From JACVRW01 sp963826165 (GTDB taxonomy: Bacteria; Actinomycetota; Thermoleophilia; Solirubrobacterales; Thermoleophilaceae), in NCBI GenBank assembly GCA_963826165.1, contig CAWGWC010000018.1, forward strand, positions 107,094-171,093: a stretch of DNA of 64,000 nucleotides, read 5' to 3'. Below the pieces are notes generated by a model. That model worked only from the letters and a program-made list of their open reading frames with translations, made no database searches and had not been told where the DNA came from. Shown piece after piece: positions 51,319 through 60,488 of this stretch; within the stretch, counting starts at the first letter, position 1, and the number at the start of each line of letters is the position of its first letter. Made by a program: the position numbers and the translations under genes.

Positions 51319-51374
51319 CGGTGAACACGTTGCGGCTCGTGGACGGTGGTATCGCCGCCTCCCTCGCCCGCTTC
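51276..51374 (+). pseudogene. Flippase (Wzx/MOP) fragment at a deletion junction
   Basis: In a different frame from the preceding gene, this stretch encodes LGLDRFGIWALALVTVNTLR continuing LVDGGIAASLARF. That matches the first membrane helix region of polysaccharide flippases (Leu-Gly-x-x-x-Phe-Gly-x-Trp...Leu-x-Asp-x-Gly). No start or remainder of the gene is present. It begins exactly where the sugar-transferase-like residues of the previous protein end. Confidence 0.6.
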
Positions 51375-51433
51375 CATACTTTCGGCGGGGACAACTGCGC
51401 TTATGCTCTCGGGAGATGGTTGGCTACGTGGGC

Positions 51434-52999
51434 ATGGACCTCCGGCGATTCCTGGCCCTCGTCCGCGCGCGATGGTGGCTTCTGGCCGCGATCATGCTCG
51501 TCGCCGCCGCGTTGGCGCTTGGGATCTCGCTGACCCAACCGGATCGCTTCCAGGCGAGCGCCGAGCTGTTGTTCGGGCGCACGACTGCCGCCGAGACGGT
51601 CGCTGGAGGAGCGGACGAGACGGCCGCGTCTCCACAGCAAGCCGCGACGAACCTCGCTCTTGCCTCCCTGGACACGGTGGCCGCCCGCGTCAAGCAGCGA
51701 TTCCCCGAGACGACGGTCGACGAGCTCAAGGGTGCGGTCGACGTTACCTCCAAGGGGAACTCTGACCTCGTCACCGTTACGGCGGAATGGGGCACCCCGA
51801 CGGGGGCGGCTCGGATTGCAAACGCGTTCGCCGATCAAATCGTTGCGCTTCGCCGAGAGACGGCTCAGGCGGAAGTCGAGCGGGCCATTGAGGCGTTGAA
51901 CGAGACGCTCAGGCAACGGGAGGCGGCAAGCACGGGCGGATCAGCAGGCCAAGCAGGCACGGACCCGGATGAGATCCGGTTGCTCAGGGACCGGATCGCC
52001 CAGCTCGAGGTCCTCAAGGAGCTTCAGACCGGCGGCGTCCAGGTTGTCCAGCCGGCAACGCCGCCCGGGGAGCGCAGCTCCCCCAAGCCCGTGCGCTACG
52101 CGATCATCGCGGCCCTCCTGGGGCTGGTCCTCGGGCTCATCGTTCTGGTGCTGCTCGCCCGATTCGATAAGCGCATCCAAGACGAGGACGAGCTGCTGGC
52201 CTTGTTCCCGGTGTCTGTGATGGCCCGGATCCCGGAGGAGGCGCGCTCGAGGCGGCTCGGGCAGATGCGGACGGCGCAGGATACATCCCTCATCGAGGCC
52301 TTCGACTTCCTTCGTTTGAACCTGCAGCTCATGGGGCCGCGCTCTGGAAGCCAGGTCGTGGCCGTGACCAGCCCTGTGGCCGGTGACGGCAAGACCACCG
52401 TCGTCGGCGGGCTGGCACGCTCCCTGGCCTCGAATGGCGAGGAGGTCGTGGTGGTCGACCTCAACCTGCGTAGTCCGATGCTGCACTCGTACTTCGACGT
52501 GCCTCGAGAGCGGGGTCGCGGAGTTCTAGACGCCTTGCTCGAACCGGCGAGCGCAGACGACTACACGCAGCTCACATCGCAGCCCCAGCTGCGCGTGCTG
52601 CCTGCGGCCCTCCACCCTGTGCTTCCTTCCGCGCTGTTGGGGTCAGGGCGACTGGAGAACCTACTAGAGCAGCTGCGAAAAGGAGCCGACTACGTGCTAC
52701 TCGACACGCCACCGGTGTCCGCGGTTGCCGACGCCTCGGCGATCGCGACGGCGGCGGACGGAGTTCTCGTCGTCATCGACCTCACCAGGACCCACCGGAA
52801 CGACTTGCTCGTCGCCGCAGAGCAGCTGCACAACGCGAGGGCAAGGACTTTCGGCGTCGTTCTCAACCGCGCTTCGGCGCCGTCGCCTGCCCAGTCTCCG
52901 CGGGCCCGCGTCAGCGGAGCCATCCACACACCTTTCACGTTCGAAGAGCGGGAAGGTTTCGACGTGCAGCCATTGCAATCGGAGGGCGATCGTTCGTAG
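51434..52999 (+). CDS. Polysaccharide co-polymerase/BY-kinase-like fusion (Wzz-Wzc type)
   Basis: The 521-residue protein joins a Wzz chain-length domain (MDLRRFLALVRARWWLLAAI with TM1, TM2 near residue 225 after a periplasmic coiled region) to a cytosolic P-loop kinase domain. The kinase has Walker A VTSPVAGDGKTTVVGGLARS, A' VVVVDLNLRSPMLHSYF and Walker B YVLLDTPPVSAVADA. The C-terminus (SPRARVSGAIHTPFTFEERE onward) has no tyrosine cluster. ATG 51416 is an alternative start. It would set chain length in the export of the polymer. Confidence 0.88.
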   Translation: MDLRRFLALVRARWWLLAAIMLVAAALALGISLTQPDRFQASAELLFGRTTAAETVAGGADETAASPQQAATNLALASLDTVAARVKQRFPETTVDELKGAVDVTSKGNSDLVTVTAEWGTPTGAARIANAFADQIVALRRETAQAEVERAIEALNETLRQREAASTGGSAGQAGTDPDEIRLLRDRIAQLEVLKELQTGGVQVVQPATPPGERSSPKPVRYAIIAALLGLVLGLIVLVLLARFDKRIQDEDELLALFPVSVMARIPEEARSRRLGQMRTAQDTSLIEAFDFLRLNLQLMGPRSGSQVVAVTSPVAGDGKTTVVGGLARSLASNGEEVVVVDLNLRSPMLHSYFDVPRERGRGVLDALLEPASADDYTQLTSQPQLRVLPAALHPVLPSALLGSGRLENLLEQLRKGADYVLLDTPPVSAVADASAIATAADGVLVVIDLTRTHRNDLLVAAEQLHNARARTFGVVLNRASAPSPAQSPRARVSGAIHTPFTFEEREGFDVQPLQSEGDRS

Positions 53000-53003
53000 A
53001 GAT

Positions 53004-54317
53004 TCAGGCCCCGGGCGGGATGGCGACGCTCGCGAACCTGTCGGCCACCTTGATCCGGTCGACGTGGAGCACGCCGGTTCGAGTGAACCGCCCGTCGCGG
53101 TAGATGCCAAGTTTCAGGTACGCGGAGGGTTCGAGCAGAGTGGCGAAGCGCCGTGCTTGCTGCCCGTTGTCGAACGTCTCATTTACGTAGTTGCCTTGCG
53201 AGGGCGTGCGATGCCAAATCTGAAGGAGCCCGACCTGTGGGTCCTGACTGAACTTCAGACGTAGGACGAAGTCATGCCAGCCGCCGGTCGCGGCGGGCTC
53301 ACTGTCGAGCCAGGGCACGTCTTCCACGCCCTCGAAGCGGAGAGGGCCTCCGGAGCCCAGCTTCGCGGGCCCGCTGCCGCGAGCGTCGAACGAGACGAAC
53401 GGGAGGTACACCTGCCACGCGGCGTCGCCTTCGGCGAACGGAAATCCGGGTTCAAACCAGAGGGAGATGGCGATGTAGAGGTCATCGCCGTCCTTCGGGC
53501 GGAAGGACCCACCGTCGGGCATCAGGGCGTCGGACAGCTGCTGGCGTTCGTCGGTGCTGGATTCGGCGTTGTCGCCATCACGCACCTCGAACCGTGCGCT
53601 GCGCGCGCCATCACGGGCGTGCGCGGGGCTGGTTCGGGCGGTATGGTCGGACTGAACCTCCTGGACGGCGGCCCATCCCTCCCGGATATCGGCTCGTTCG
53701 AAACTGTCCTCCCAGAGGACCGGGCCCGGACTCTCTGGACTTATCCCGGGAGGAGCGGGCGCCGGTGGGCGCGGCGCTGGAGCGTCGTCGTCTCGCCGGC
53801 CGACGAAGACCCAGCGCTCGGCACTACGTCTTCCGCAGCCCGATGCGCGGGTCTGCATCGTTCCTCGCACCCGGCTCGCAAACCGCCGTCCGTTTCGCCT
53901 CACCGACGATGTCACGCGCACGCGTAGTGTTCGAGTGGTCCTCCGCTTACCCGAGGCATCGCGGGACCGACATGGCCGGCGAAAGCGACGGCGACCGACA
54001 TACGCCGCGTTCCGCCCACGCACACGCGTAAGCCTGGCCTTTGCGTGGCGACCGAGGGAGTAAGCCGGTCTACAGTGGCGTCGTCCACAGGCGCGCCCGA
54101 ACGTGAGGCTGCGTGAGAACCGTTGTCCCTTGTGGCGGCCGCTGACATTGATCGCCTTGACGACCCTCACGTGGAGTGTGAAGCGCCCATCAAGGCGCGG
54201 AGTGGCCGCCCTGGCGGGAGCGGCCGCTGCCGCCGTAGAGTCGACGACGACGGCCGTAAAACCGGCGACGATGAGTAGGAGGACGCTCAAGGCCCGCGGC
54301 GAGCGCAGCAAGCGCAT
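53004..54317 (-). CDS. Secreted polysaccharide lyase-like protein (heparin lyase I family fold)
   Basis: The 437-residue protein has a signal peptide (RLLRSPRALSVLLLIVAGFT through AAAAAPARAA), a basic domain of about 130 residues with paired cysteines (RACGRRHCRPAYSLGRHAKA), a Pro-rich linker and a jelly-roll domain. The latter shows VLWEDSFERADIREGWAAVQ, DLYIAISLWFEPGFPF, GGWHDFVLRLKFSQDPQVGL and AYLKLGIYRDGRFTRTGVLH, as in heparin-lyase I-type and related lyases. It faces the glycan genes and may cut the polymer they make. It could also be a carbohydrate-binding protein only. Confidence 0.75.
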   Translation of the reverse strand: MRLLRSPRALSVLLLIVAGFTAVVVDSTAAAAAPARAATPRLDGRFTLHVRVVKAINVSGRHKGQRFSRSLTFGRACGRRHCRPAYSLGRHAKARLTRVRGRNAAYVGRRRFRRPCRSRDASGKRRTTRTLRVRVTSSVRRNGRRFASRVRGTMQTRASGCGRRSAERWVFVGRRDDDAPAPRPPAPAPPGISPESPGPVLWEDSFERADIREGWAAVQEVQSDHTARTSPAHARDGARSARFEVRDGDNAESSTDERQQLSDALMPDGGSFRPKDGDDLYIAISLWFEPGFPFAEGDAAWQVYLPFVSFDARGSGPAKLGSGGPLRFEGVEDVPWLDSEPAATGGWHDFVLRLKFSQDPQVGLLQIWHRTPSQGNYVNETFDNGQQARRFATLLEPSAYLKLGIYRDGRFTRTGVLHVDRIKVADRFASVAIPPGA

Positions 54318-54386
54318 CAGAATACCCTGTGTGTCGGCCGCGTCATCTGAGGGGCAGCTCGCCGCCATCGGCGGCGGGAGGATGGA

Positions 54387-55859
54387 TTGACGTCCATGCG
54401 CACCCTTGCGCCGTCCCTGCCCGGCATGCGCCGGAGGATCTCGCCGCCGGCGGTCGTCGTGTTGGTGGTCGCCACGCTCGGCGCTCTGCTTCCCTTGGCG
54501 CGTCCCGGGGTCGTCACCACCGGCATCGGCGTCCTCGCGGTTCTACCCCTCGCCGCCCTCGCGTGGGCGGGCGTGGCAAGAGCCGCGACGATCACCGGCG
54601 CGCTCGCCTACGTCGCCGCGCTGACCTGGGGCTACACCTCGCAGGTCGCCCCGACCTTCGCCTACGACGGCCTGACCGACGCTGGTCCTGAGCCCACGGC
54701 CGTCCTGATCGTGGCTGCGGTGGCCGCGCTCCCGGCCTCGTGGCTGCCACTGGCGGCCCGTCGCCCCTCGACGGTGGTGCTGTGGGTGCTGTACCTCCTC
54801 GGCTACGTGCCCACGGTCGTCGTGCCCGTTTTCATGCGCGGCGACCTGGCTGAGGTCCTGCCGTTCGATCTCGCCCTCCTCGCATCCATGGCGATCGCCA
54901 GCCTGATCGTCCGCAGGCCGCCCGCGCCGATCGCGATCCGCCCGCTCTCGCTCAGCGCGTTCACCGGACTCCTGGTGGGCCTCGGGCTGCTGTGCTCGGC
55001 CTACATCGCCGTGACGTTCGGCGTCTCGCTCTCCTTGCCGGGGCTGGCGAGCGTGTACGACACACGCGCTGACTTCAGGGCCATGGTCGGGGGGTCCTCC
55101 GCAGCGGCGGGGTACATCGTCCCCTGGGCGGGCAATGTGATCAACCCGCTGCTCATGGCACTGGGTGTGGCTCGCAGGCGCGCGGAGCTGGTGGCGCTCG
55201 GGATCGTCGGGCAGCTTCTGATCTACTCGGTTACCGGATTCAAGAGCATTCTCTTCTCGGTCGCTCTGGTGCCGCTCGTGTATCTCGCGATCGCGGTCGC
55301 GAGCCGCGTGTTCGGCCTGCTCGCCGCCGTGGCGGCTCCCGTGATCCTCGCCTGCGGCGTGATTGCAACTTCCACGTGGGGCTCGATCTGGCCTCTCGCA
55401 ATCACCGCGAGGTTGTTCGCCACCCCCGGCCAAGTTGGCTTCTACTACTACGAGTACTTTTCGGATCACCAGCCATACGGGCTCTCGCAGAGCTTTCTAA
55501 GGTGGGCGGTTTCGAGCCCCTACAGCGAGGACGTTCCGTTCGTGATCGGCTCGGCCTACTTCGCCGAGGGCACGAACGCAAACGGCAACATCTGGGCGGA
55601 TGCGTTCGCCAACTTCGGCTTCGCGGGGATCGTGTGCTTCACGCTGGTTCTCGGGCTCTTCCTTTGGATAGCCGACGGGCTGGCACAGGGGCGTGATGCT
55701 CGCGTCGCCGGGCCGATGTTTGCCATCGCCGGGCTGAGCCTTGCCAATGCGGCGTTGTTCACGACCATCCTCACGCTGGGCCTCGCGCTCGGCTGTTTGC
55801 TGATCGCGCTGATGCCACCCGCGCCCGGCCACGTGGCGCGTCCGAGAGTCACTCGCTGA
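54387..55859 (+). CDS. O-antigen/exopolysaccharide repeat-unit polymerase (Wzy-like)
   Basis: The 490-residue protein has ten or more hydrophobic segments and one long extracellular loop near residues 310-400 (LFATPGQVGFYYYEYFSDHQ, then LSQSFLRWAVSSPYSED). A short motif NGNIWADAFANFGFAGIVCF follows, as in Wzy/oligosaccharide polymerases. It would join repeat units on undecaprenyl phosphate at the outer face. TTG 54387 or ATG 54396 could start it. The flippase gene follows 5 bp later. Confidence 0.8.
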   Translation: MTSMRTLAPSLPGMRRRISPPAVVVLVVATLGALLPLARPGVVTTGIGVLAVLPLAALAWAGVARAATITGALAYVAALTWGYTSQVAPTFAYDGLTDAGPEPTAVLIVAAVAALPASWLPLAARRPSTVVLWVLYLLGYVPTVVVPVFMRGDLAEVLPFDLALLASMAIASLIVRRPPAPIAIRPLSLSAFTGLLVGLGLLCSAYIAVTFGVSLSLPGLASVYDTRADFRAMVGGSSAAAGYIVPWAGNVINPLLMALGVARRRAELVALGIVGQLLIYSVTGFKSILFSVALVPLVYLAIAVASRVFGLLAAVAAPVILACGVIATSTWGSIWPLAITARLFATPGQVGFYYYEYFSDHQPYGLSQSFLRWAVSSPYSEDVPFVIGSAYFAEGTNANGNIWADAFANFGFAGIVCFTLVLGLFLWIADGLAQGRDARVAGPMFAIAGLSLANAALFTTILTLGLALGCLLIALMPPAPGHVARPRVTR

Positions 55860-55864
55860 AAGCG

Positions 55865-57301
55865 ATGCGAAACCTCGCACGGCGGTGGAGCGGTGGTGGC
55901 TTCGGCGCGAGCGTCGCAGTCCTCGTGAGCGGAAGCGCGATCGGACAGGTACTCACCCTGGCCGTTGCGCCGATCCTCACCCGCCTCTACACCCCCGAGG
56001 AGCTGGGCGTCCTCGCGGTGTTCGCGTCGATCCTCGCCATCGGCACGGTGGCGATCTGCTTTAGGTACGAGGTGGCGATTCCGCTGCCCGACGACGACGC
56101 GACGGCTAGAGACCTCGCGTGGTTGTGCCTCGGAATCGCCACCGTCGCAAGTGCGGCAGTGGGCGTGGCGGCTCTCGCACTCGCCGAGCCCCTGTCGCAC
56201 ATCGACGCGGTGGAGGACGCAGCGCCGCTCCTCGTGCTGCTCGCGCCGAGCCTCTTCGGCATCGGGGTAATTCAGGTCCTCACCTACTGGTCGCTCCGCC
56301 GCAGGCGCTTTCCGCTCATCGGGGCAGCCAACGCCACCCAGGCCGGAGCGCAGGCGGGCGCGCAGGTTGGGATGGGAGCCGCGCACCTCGGCGCGGCCGG
56401 GCTGCTGATCGGGTACGCCCTCGGCCGCCTGCTCGGCGCCGCGGTGCTGGTTGCCCGCCTCTGGCGAGACGCAAGCCTCACACGCCGGCCGACGTTTCGC
56501 GCACTCCGTTCGGTGGGGCGTGCATACCGGCAGTTCCCAGCCCTCGCGCTTTGGTCGTCGTTGCTCAACAGCGCCAGCGCCGAGCTGCCGGTCCTCGTGG
56601 TGGCCATCCTCTTCGGCTCTGAAGTCGTCGGCTTCTTCGGGTACACCGTTCGAGTTCTGCAGACGCCCATGGGGCTGGTCGGCATCGCGGTAGGTCAGGT
56701 GTACTACGCGAACGTGGCCGGCATGCGCGAAGGACCGGAGCTGCGCGAGACGACCCTCGGCGTCTTCCGGCGCCTTGTGGCGCTGGCCACGGGACCGCTG
56801 CTCCTCGTGCTGATAGCGGGCCCCGCGCTCTTCGCTTTTGTCTTCGGGGAGGAGTGGCGCCAGGCAGGCTCGTACGCCCAGTGGCTCGCCCCCTGGCTCT
56901 TCGTCGTGTTCATCGCCTCGCCGCTCTCCTCGCTCGTCTTCGTGCTCAACCGTCAGCGTCAGGAGCTCGTGTTCCAGTCAACCTTGATCGCCGGGCGCCT
57001 TGGGGCGCTGTTTGTCGGGGCGGCCCTGGGCACCGCAGACCTAGCGATCCATATGCTCGGCGTGGTGAGTGCCTGCCTGTGGGCCGCGTACCTGGTCTGG
57101 CTGCTCCATATCGTCGGAGCGCCCGTGCGGCTGCCGGCCGTCATCGTCGGGCTGCGTCTCGGACGGGCCGCGCTGATCTCAGTGCCGGTGCTTCTCGCAA
57201 TTGCGATGGGCGTCGACGACCTGCCGCTGCTGTTGGTGCTCGCAGCCACGGCGATCGCGCTGGGCCTGGACGCAGTCTCCGGAGCGCGCCGGGTGGCATG
57301 A
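55865..57301 (+). CDS. Polysaccharide flippase (Wzx/RfbX, MOP superfamily)
   Basis: The 478-residue protein has about 12-14 hydrophobic segments and the MOP pattern at the N-terminus: VLVSGSAIGQVLTLAVAPIL followed by TRLYTPEELGVLAVFASILA. FPALALWSSLLNSASAELPV in the middle is also typical. It would move lipid-linked repeat units across the membrane for the Wzy-like polymerase. Its stop overlaps the next start (ATGA). Confidence 0.9.
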   Translation: MRNLARRWSGGGFGASVAVLVSGSAIGQVLTLAVAPILTRLYTPEELGVLAVFASILAIGTVAICFRYEVAIPLPDDDATARDLAWLCLGIATVASAAVGVAALALAEPLSHIDAVEDAAPLLVLLAPSLFGIGVIQVLTYWSLRRRRFPLIGAANATQAGAQAGAQVGMGAAHLGAAGLLIGYALGRLLGAAVLVARLWRDASLTRRPTFRALRSVGRAYRQFPALALWSSLLNSASAELPVLVVAILFGSEVVGFFGYTVRVLQTPMGLVGIAVGQVYYANVAGMREGPELRETTLGVFRRLVALATGPLLLVLIAGPALFAFVFGEEWRQAGSYAQWLAPWLFVVFIASPLSSLVFVLNRQRQELVFQSTLIAGRLGALFVGAALGTADLAIHMLGVVSACLWAAYLVWLLHIVGAPVRLPAVIVGLRLGRAALISVPVLLAIAMGVDDLPLLLVLAATAIALGLDAVSGARRVA

Positions 57302-58902
57302 GCGAGATCGTCGTCAACCTCTCCCGCTCCGGCTGGGTCGGTGGAGCCCGTCTGAGGCTAAGGGGTAGCTTGGCGCTCGACGATCGCCTCGCCTCGGCTG
57401 CCGAGGTGAGCCGGCACGCGGAGGGGCGCCTGTCAGCCGACCTCCTCTCCCGCCTGAGCGGGACGTTTGCGCTGGCAGCAGAGAGCGGCCCGGTCGTCCA
57501 AGCGGCGACAGACCGCATCCGCAGCATCCCGCTCTACTACGCGACGACCACCGAGCGCGGCTACCTCACGGACGATCCCTACTGGTTGCTCCAGCAGCTC
57601 CCTGGCCAGGCGGAGGATCCGTCGGTTCGTGCGGAGTTCCTCCTCGCCGGATACGTCACCGGCGCGGACACGCTCGCACCCTCGATCAAGCAGATCCAGG
57701 CGGGAGAGCTCGTGACGCTGGAGGCGGCGACCGACGGTATCCGTCTCTCGACCGAGCGCTACTTCCGTTACGTCCCCACGACGGCCGAGGTCGGGGCTCC
57801 AGACCGCCTCCTGTCGGACTGGGATGCCACCCTCCTCCGCGTTTTCGACCGGTTGGTCGCCAGCGTCACGCCACGAACCATCGTCGTCCCACTCAGCGGC
57901 GGAGGCGACTCACGGACCATCGTGTGGATGCTCCAGCGGCTGGGATACCCACATGTCCTCTGCTACTCGTACGGCACTCCCGGCAATCGTGAGTCGGACA
58001 AGTCGCGGAGCGCGGCGCGAAGCCTCGGCGTGCCCTGGGTCTTCGTCGAGTACGACAGGGCGAAGTGGGCGCGGTGGTACGCGACGTCCGAGAGGCTGAC
58101 ATATCAGCGATTCGCCGACGGTTTCTCGTCAACTGCGCATATCCAGGACTGGCCCGCAGTCTGGGAGCTCCAGCGGCGCGGCGAGGTCCCGGACGACGCC
58201 GTGTTCGTCCCGGGTCATGCGCTCGACTTCCTCGGCGGCAGTCACATCCCCGAGGACCTGAGTCGACGCCCGCCCGGGCCCCGGACGCTGGAGGACGCGA
58301 TCTGGAACGCCCACTACCAGCTTTGGCGCGGCGGCGCGAGGGAGCGCCTCGATGCGCGCCGGCGGCTGTCCGAGACGGTCGCGGAGTTGCCGTCCGCGAA
58401 CATCCTCGAGGTCCTGGCCTCGTTCGAGACCTGGGACTGGCAGGAGCGCCAAGCGAAGTTCATCGCCAACGCTGTGCGCGTCTACGAGTTCTGGGGATAC
58501 GACTGGCGGCTTCCGTACTGGGATCGCGAGTGTGTCGAATTCTGGACTACGGTGCCACCGTCCCTGCGGCGGGGATCCCGCCTGCTTGCTGCGGCGACGA
58601 CGAAACAACGCGAAGAGCTCGCATTGACCCTCCCGGCCGCTCGGCTGGACGACCGCGTGCGAGCCGCCGCCCACAAGCTCCCGCGTGGCGTCCGCCAAGG
58701 GGCCGCACGCCGCCTTCGCCGCACGTTCCGGCGCCAGCAGTACCGGCGTCATGCGATGGGCTGGTACGGCATCATGCCGTGGCCGGTTTTCAAGAAGCTC
58801 TACAGCGGGCGAGAGGAGATCAACTCCTTCCTTGCGCTCGAGCGCCTCGGGCGGCTGCCCGCGGCGGCCAACTCCGATGGACCCACGCACCCCCGTCGAT
58901 GA
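57298..58902 (+). CDS. Asparagine-synthetase-like protein without glutaminase Cys (first of tandem pair)
   Basis: The 534-residue protein has an AsnB layout. The N-terminal Ntn-hydrolase-type sheet is recognisable (LSGTFALAAESGPVVQAATD then RIRSIPLYYATTTERGYLTD), but Cys2, the nucleophile that makes ammonia from glutamine, is absent (start MSEIVVNLSR). The PP-loop SGGGDS lies at residues 200-205 in IVVPLSGGGDSRTIVWML. The synthetase domain has HIQDWPAVWELQRRGEVPDD and ends with a basic region and MGWYGIMPWPVFKKLYSGRE. It probably adenylates a carboxylate in the glycan and couples it to ammonia or an amine. It overlaps the flippase gene and the next gene by 4 bp each. Confidence 0.8.
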   Translation: MSEIVVNLSRSGWVGGARLRLRGSLALDDRLASAAEVSRHAEGRLSADLLSRLSGTFALAAESGPVVQAATDRIRSIPLYYATTTERGYLTDDPYWLLQQLPGQAEDPSVRAEFLLAGYVTGADTLAPSIKQIQAGELVTLEAATDGIRLSTERYFRYVPTTAEVGAPDRLLSDWDATLLRVFDRLVASVTPRTIVVPLSGGGDSRTIVWMLQRLGYPHVLCYSYGTPGNRESDKSRSAARSLGVPWVFVEYDRAKWARWYATSERLTYQRFADGFSSTAHIQDWPAVWELQRRGEVPDDAVFVPGHALDFLGGSHIPEDLSRRPPGPRTLEDAIWNAHYQLWRGGARERLDARRRLSETVAELPSANILEVLASFETWDWQERQAKFIANAVRVYEFWGYDWRLPYWDRECVEFWTTVPPSLRRGSRLLAAATTKQREELALTLPAARLDDRVRAAAHKLPRGVRQGAARRLRRTFRRQQYRRHAMGWYGIMPWPVFKKLYSGREEINSFLALERLGRLPAAANSDGPTHPRR

Positions 58903-60488
58903 GCACGGGTCCTTTCCATCTCAAGCTCGCAGGCGGCTGGGCTTCAGCCGGTGGCCTACGCCTGCGGGGTAGTGCAGCACTGGACGGTGAGCCTCAGAAC
59001 GCGAACGTGCTGGCCCGGCGCTTGGAGGGGCTCAGCGTCGATGCAGCCACCCTCCGGAGGATGAACGGTGGCTTTGCGGTCGTGAGCTTGTCCGAAGGCT
59101 CACTCGTGGCGGCCGTCGACCGTCTCCGCACGGTGCCGCTGTTCTATGGGCAGCACGGCGGACAGCTTTACATCAGCGACGACGCACACTGGGTGGCCGA
59201 CCAGTTGCCGCCCGAGCCCTTCGACGACGTCCGTTCTGCCGAGTTCCTCGTCCTGGGCTACGTCACTGGGCCGGACACGCTTCGTCGCGACGTCAAGCAG
59301 CTTCAGGCAGGCGAGCTCTTGGCCGCCGAGGCCGGACCAAACGGCGTGTCAATCTCGACGCAGCGGTACTTCACATACGCTCAGGGCGACTACTTCTCCG
59401 AGTCCTTCGAAGAGGTGCTCGACCGATGGGATGTGACGTTTCGAAGCGTCATGGAGCGCGTCGTCGTGTCTGCGGCGGGACGCACGATCGCCGTGCCGTT
59501 GAGCGGAGGGTGGGATTCACGGCTCATCCTGCTCGAGCTGAAGCGCCTCGGGTACGACCGTGTGCAGTGCTTCACCTACGGCGTGCGGGGCAGCTCCGAG
59601 GCGGAGGTCTCGCGTGCGGTGGCGGGTCAACTCGGGTACCCGTGGGAATGCGTTCCGTACTCCCGTGAGAAGTGGCGCAGATGGCACGACGCACCGGAGT
59701 TCAACGAGTACGCCCGCTACGCCGACAACCTCTGCTCGGTGCCACACATCCAGGATTGGCCCGCCGTCTGGGAGCTGCGCCGGGCCGGACGCATGCCGGA
59801 CGACGCGATTTTCGCGCCCGGCCACAACGGCGGTTTCCTCTGCAGTGAGAGCCTCGGCAACCTGCACCGGATGCCGCGGCCGACAGTTCTCGACATCGTG
59901 CGCGATATCGAACGGGTCCACTACATCAACTGGCGTCTCCAGGATCCGGACCTCAATCGACGGATGCGCGCAAGGCTGGTCGAGGCGGTCGGCGACCTCG
60001 GCGATCCGACCCCTGAGTCCGCCGCGAGCGCCTTCGAGCGGTGGGAATGGCAGGAGCGGCAGGCGAAGTTCATCAGCAACGCCGTACGGGTGTACGAGTT
60101 CTGGGGCTTCGACTGGCGCATGCCCTTCTGGGACGCAGAGGCCCTCGCGTTCTGGGAGCGCATGCCGCTCGGCTACCGAGCGCGTGAGCGCCTTCATCGC
60201 GCCTACCTGGCGCGCGCGGCAATGCGGGAGCGTCTGACTGCGCCGGCCGCGGATCGCCGGAGAGTGCTGCGCGCCAGGTTCATGCGGGATTGGGTGCCCG
60301 AACGTGCGAAGCGGGCCGCCCGGGACCTGCGCCGCTACACGTACCGACGCAACTACGAACGGCACGTGATGGGCTGGTACGGGATCATTGATCTCGATTC
60401 CTTCAGGCGCGTCTATCGCGGGACCGAGACGATCAACACCTTCCTCGCGCTCGAGCGCCTCAGGCAGCTCGAGCAGCGTGCGAGATGA
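58899..60488 (+). CDS. Asparagine-synthetase-like protein without glutaminase Cys (second of tandem pair)
   Basis: The 529-residue protein is a clear paralog of the one before. Shared segments include AEFLVLGYVTGPDTL, QAGELL, HIQDWPAVWELRRAGRMPDD, WQERQAKFISNAVRVYEFWG and the C-terminal RHVMGWYGIIDLDSFRRVY-like end. The PP-loop is SGGWDS (residues 202-207). The N-terminus MSTGPFHLKLAGG again has no Cys2. The middle (PGHNGGFLCSESLGNLHRMP) and the basic region after it differ most between the two, so the pair may act on different acceptors or as a heterodimer. It starts at an ATG overlapping the previous stop. Confidence 0.8.
   Translation: MSTGPFHLKLAGGWASAGGLRLRGSAALDGEPQNANVLARRLEGLSVDAATLRRMNGGFAVVSLSEGSLVAAVDRLRTVPLFYGQHGGQLYISDDAHWVADQLPPEPFDDVRSAEFLVLGYVTGPDTLRRDVKQLQAGELLAAEAGPNGVSISTQRYFTYAQGDYFSESFEEVLDRWDVTFRSVMERVVVSAAGRTIAVPLSGGWDSRLILLELKRLGYDRVQCFTYGVRGSSEAEVSRAVAGQLGYPWECVPYSREKWRRWHDAPEFNEYARYADNLCSVPHIQDWPAVWELRRAGRMPDDAIFAPGHNGGFLCSESLGNLHRMPRPTVLDIVRDIERVHYINWRLQDPDLNRRMRARLVEAVGDLGDPTPESAASAFERWEWQERQAKFISNAVRVYEFWGFDWRMPFWDAEALAFWERMPLGYRARERLHRAYLARAAMRERLTAPAADRRRVLRARFMRDWVPERAKRAARDLRRYTYRRNYERHVMGWYGIIDLDSFRRVYRGTETINTFLALERLRQLEQRAR

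Noticed and set aside
53822..54400. Plus-strand frames before the Wzy-like gene
   Set aside because: They are antisense to the well-supported signal peptide and basic domain of the lyase-like gene.
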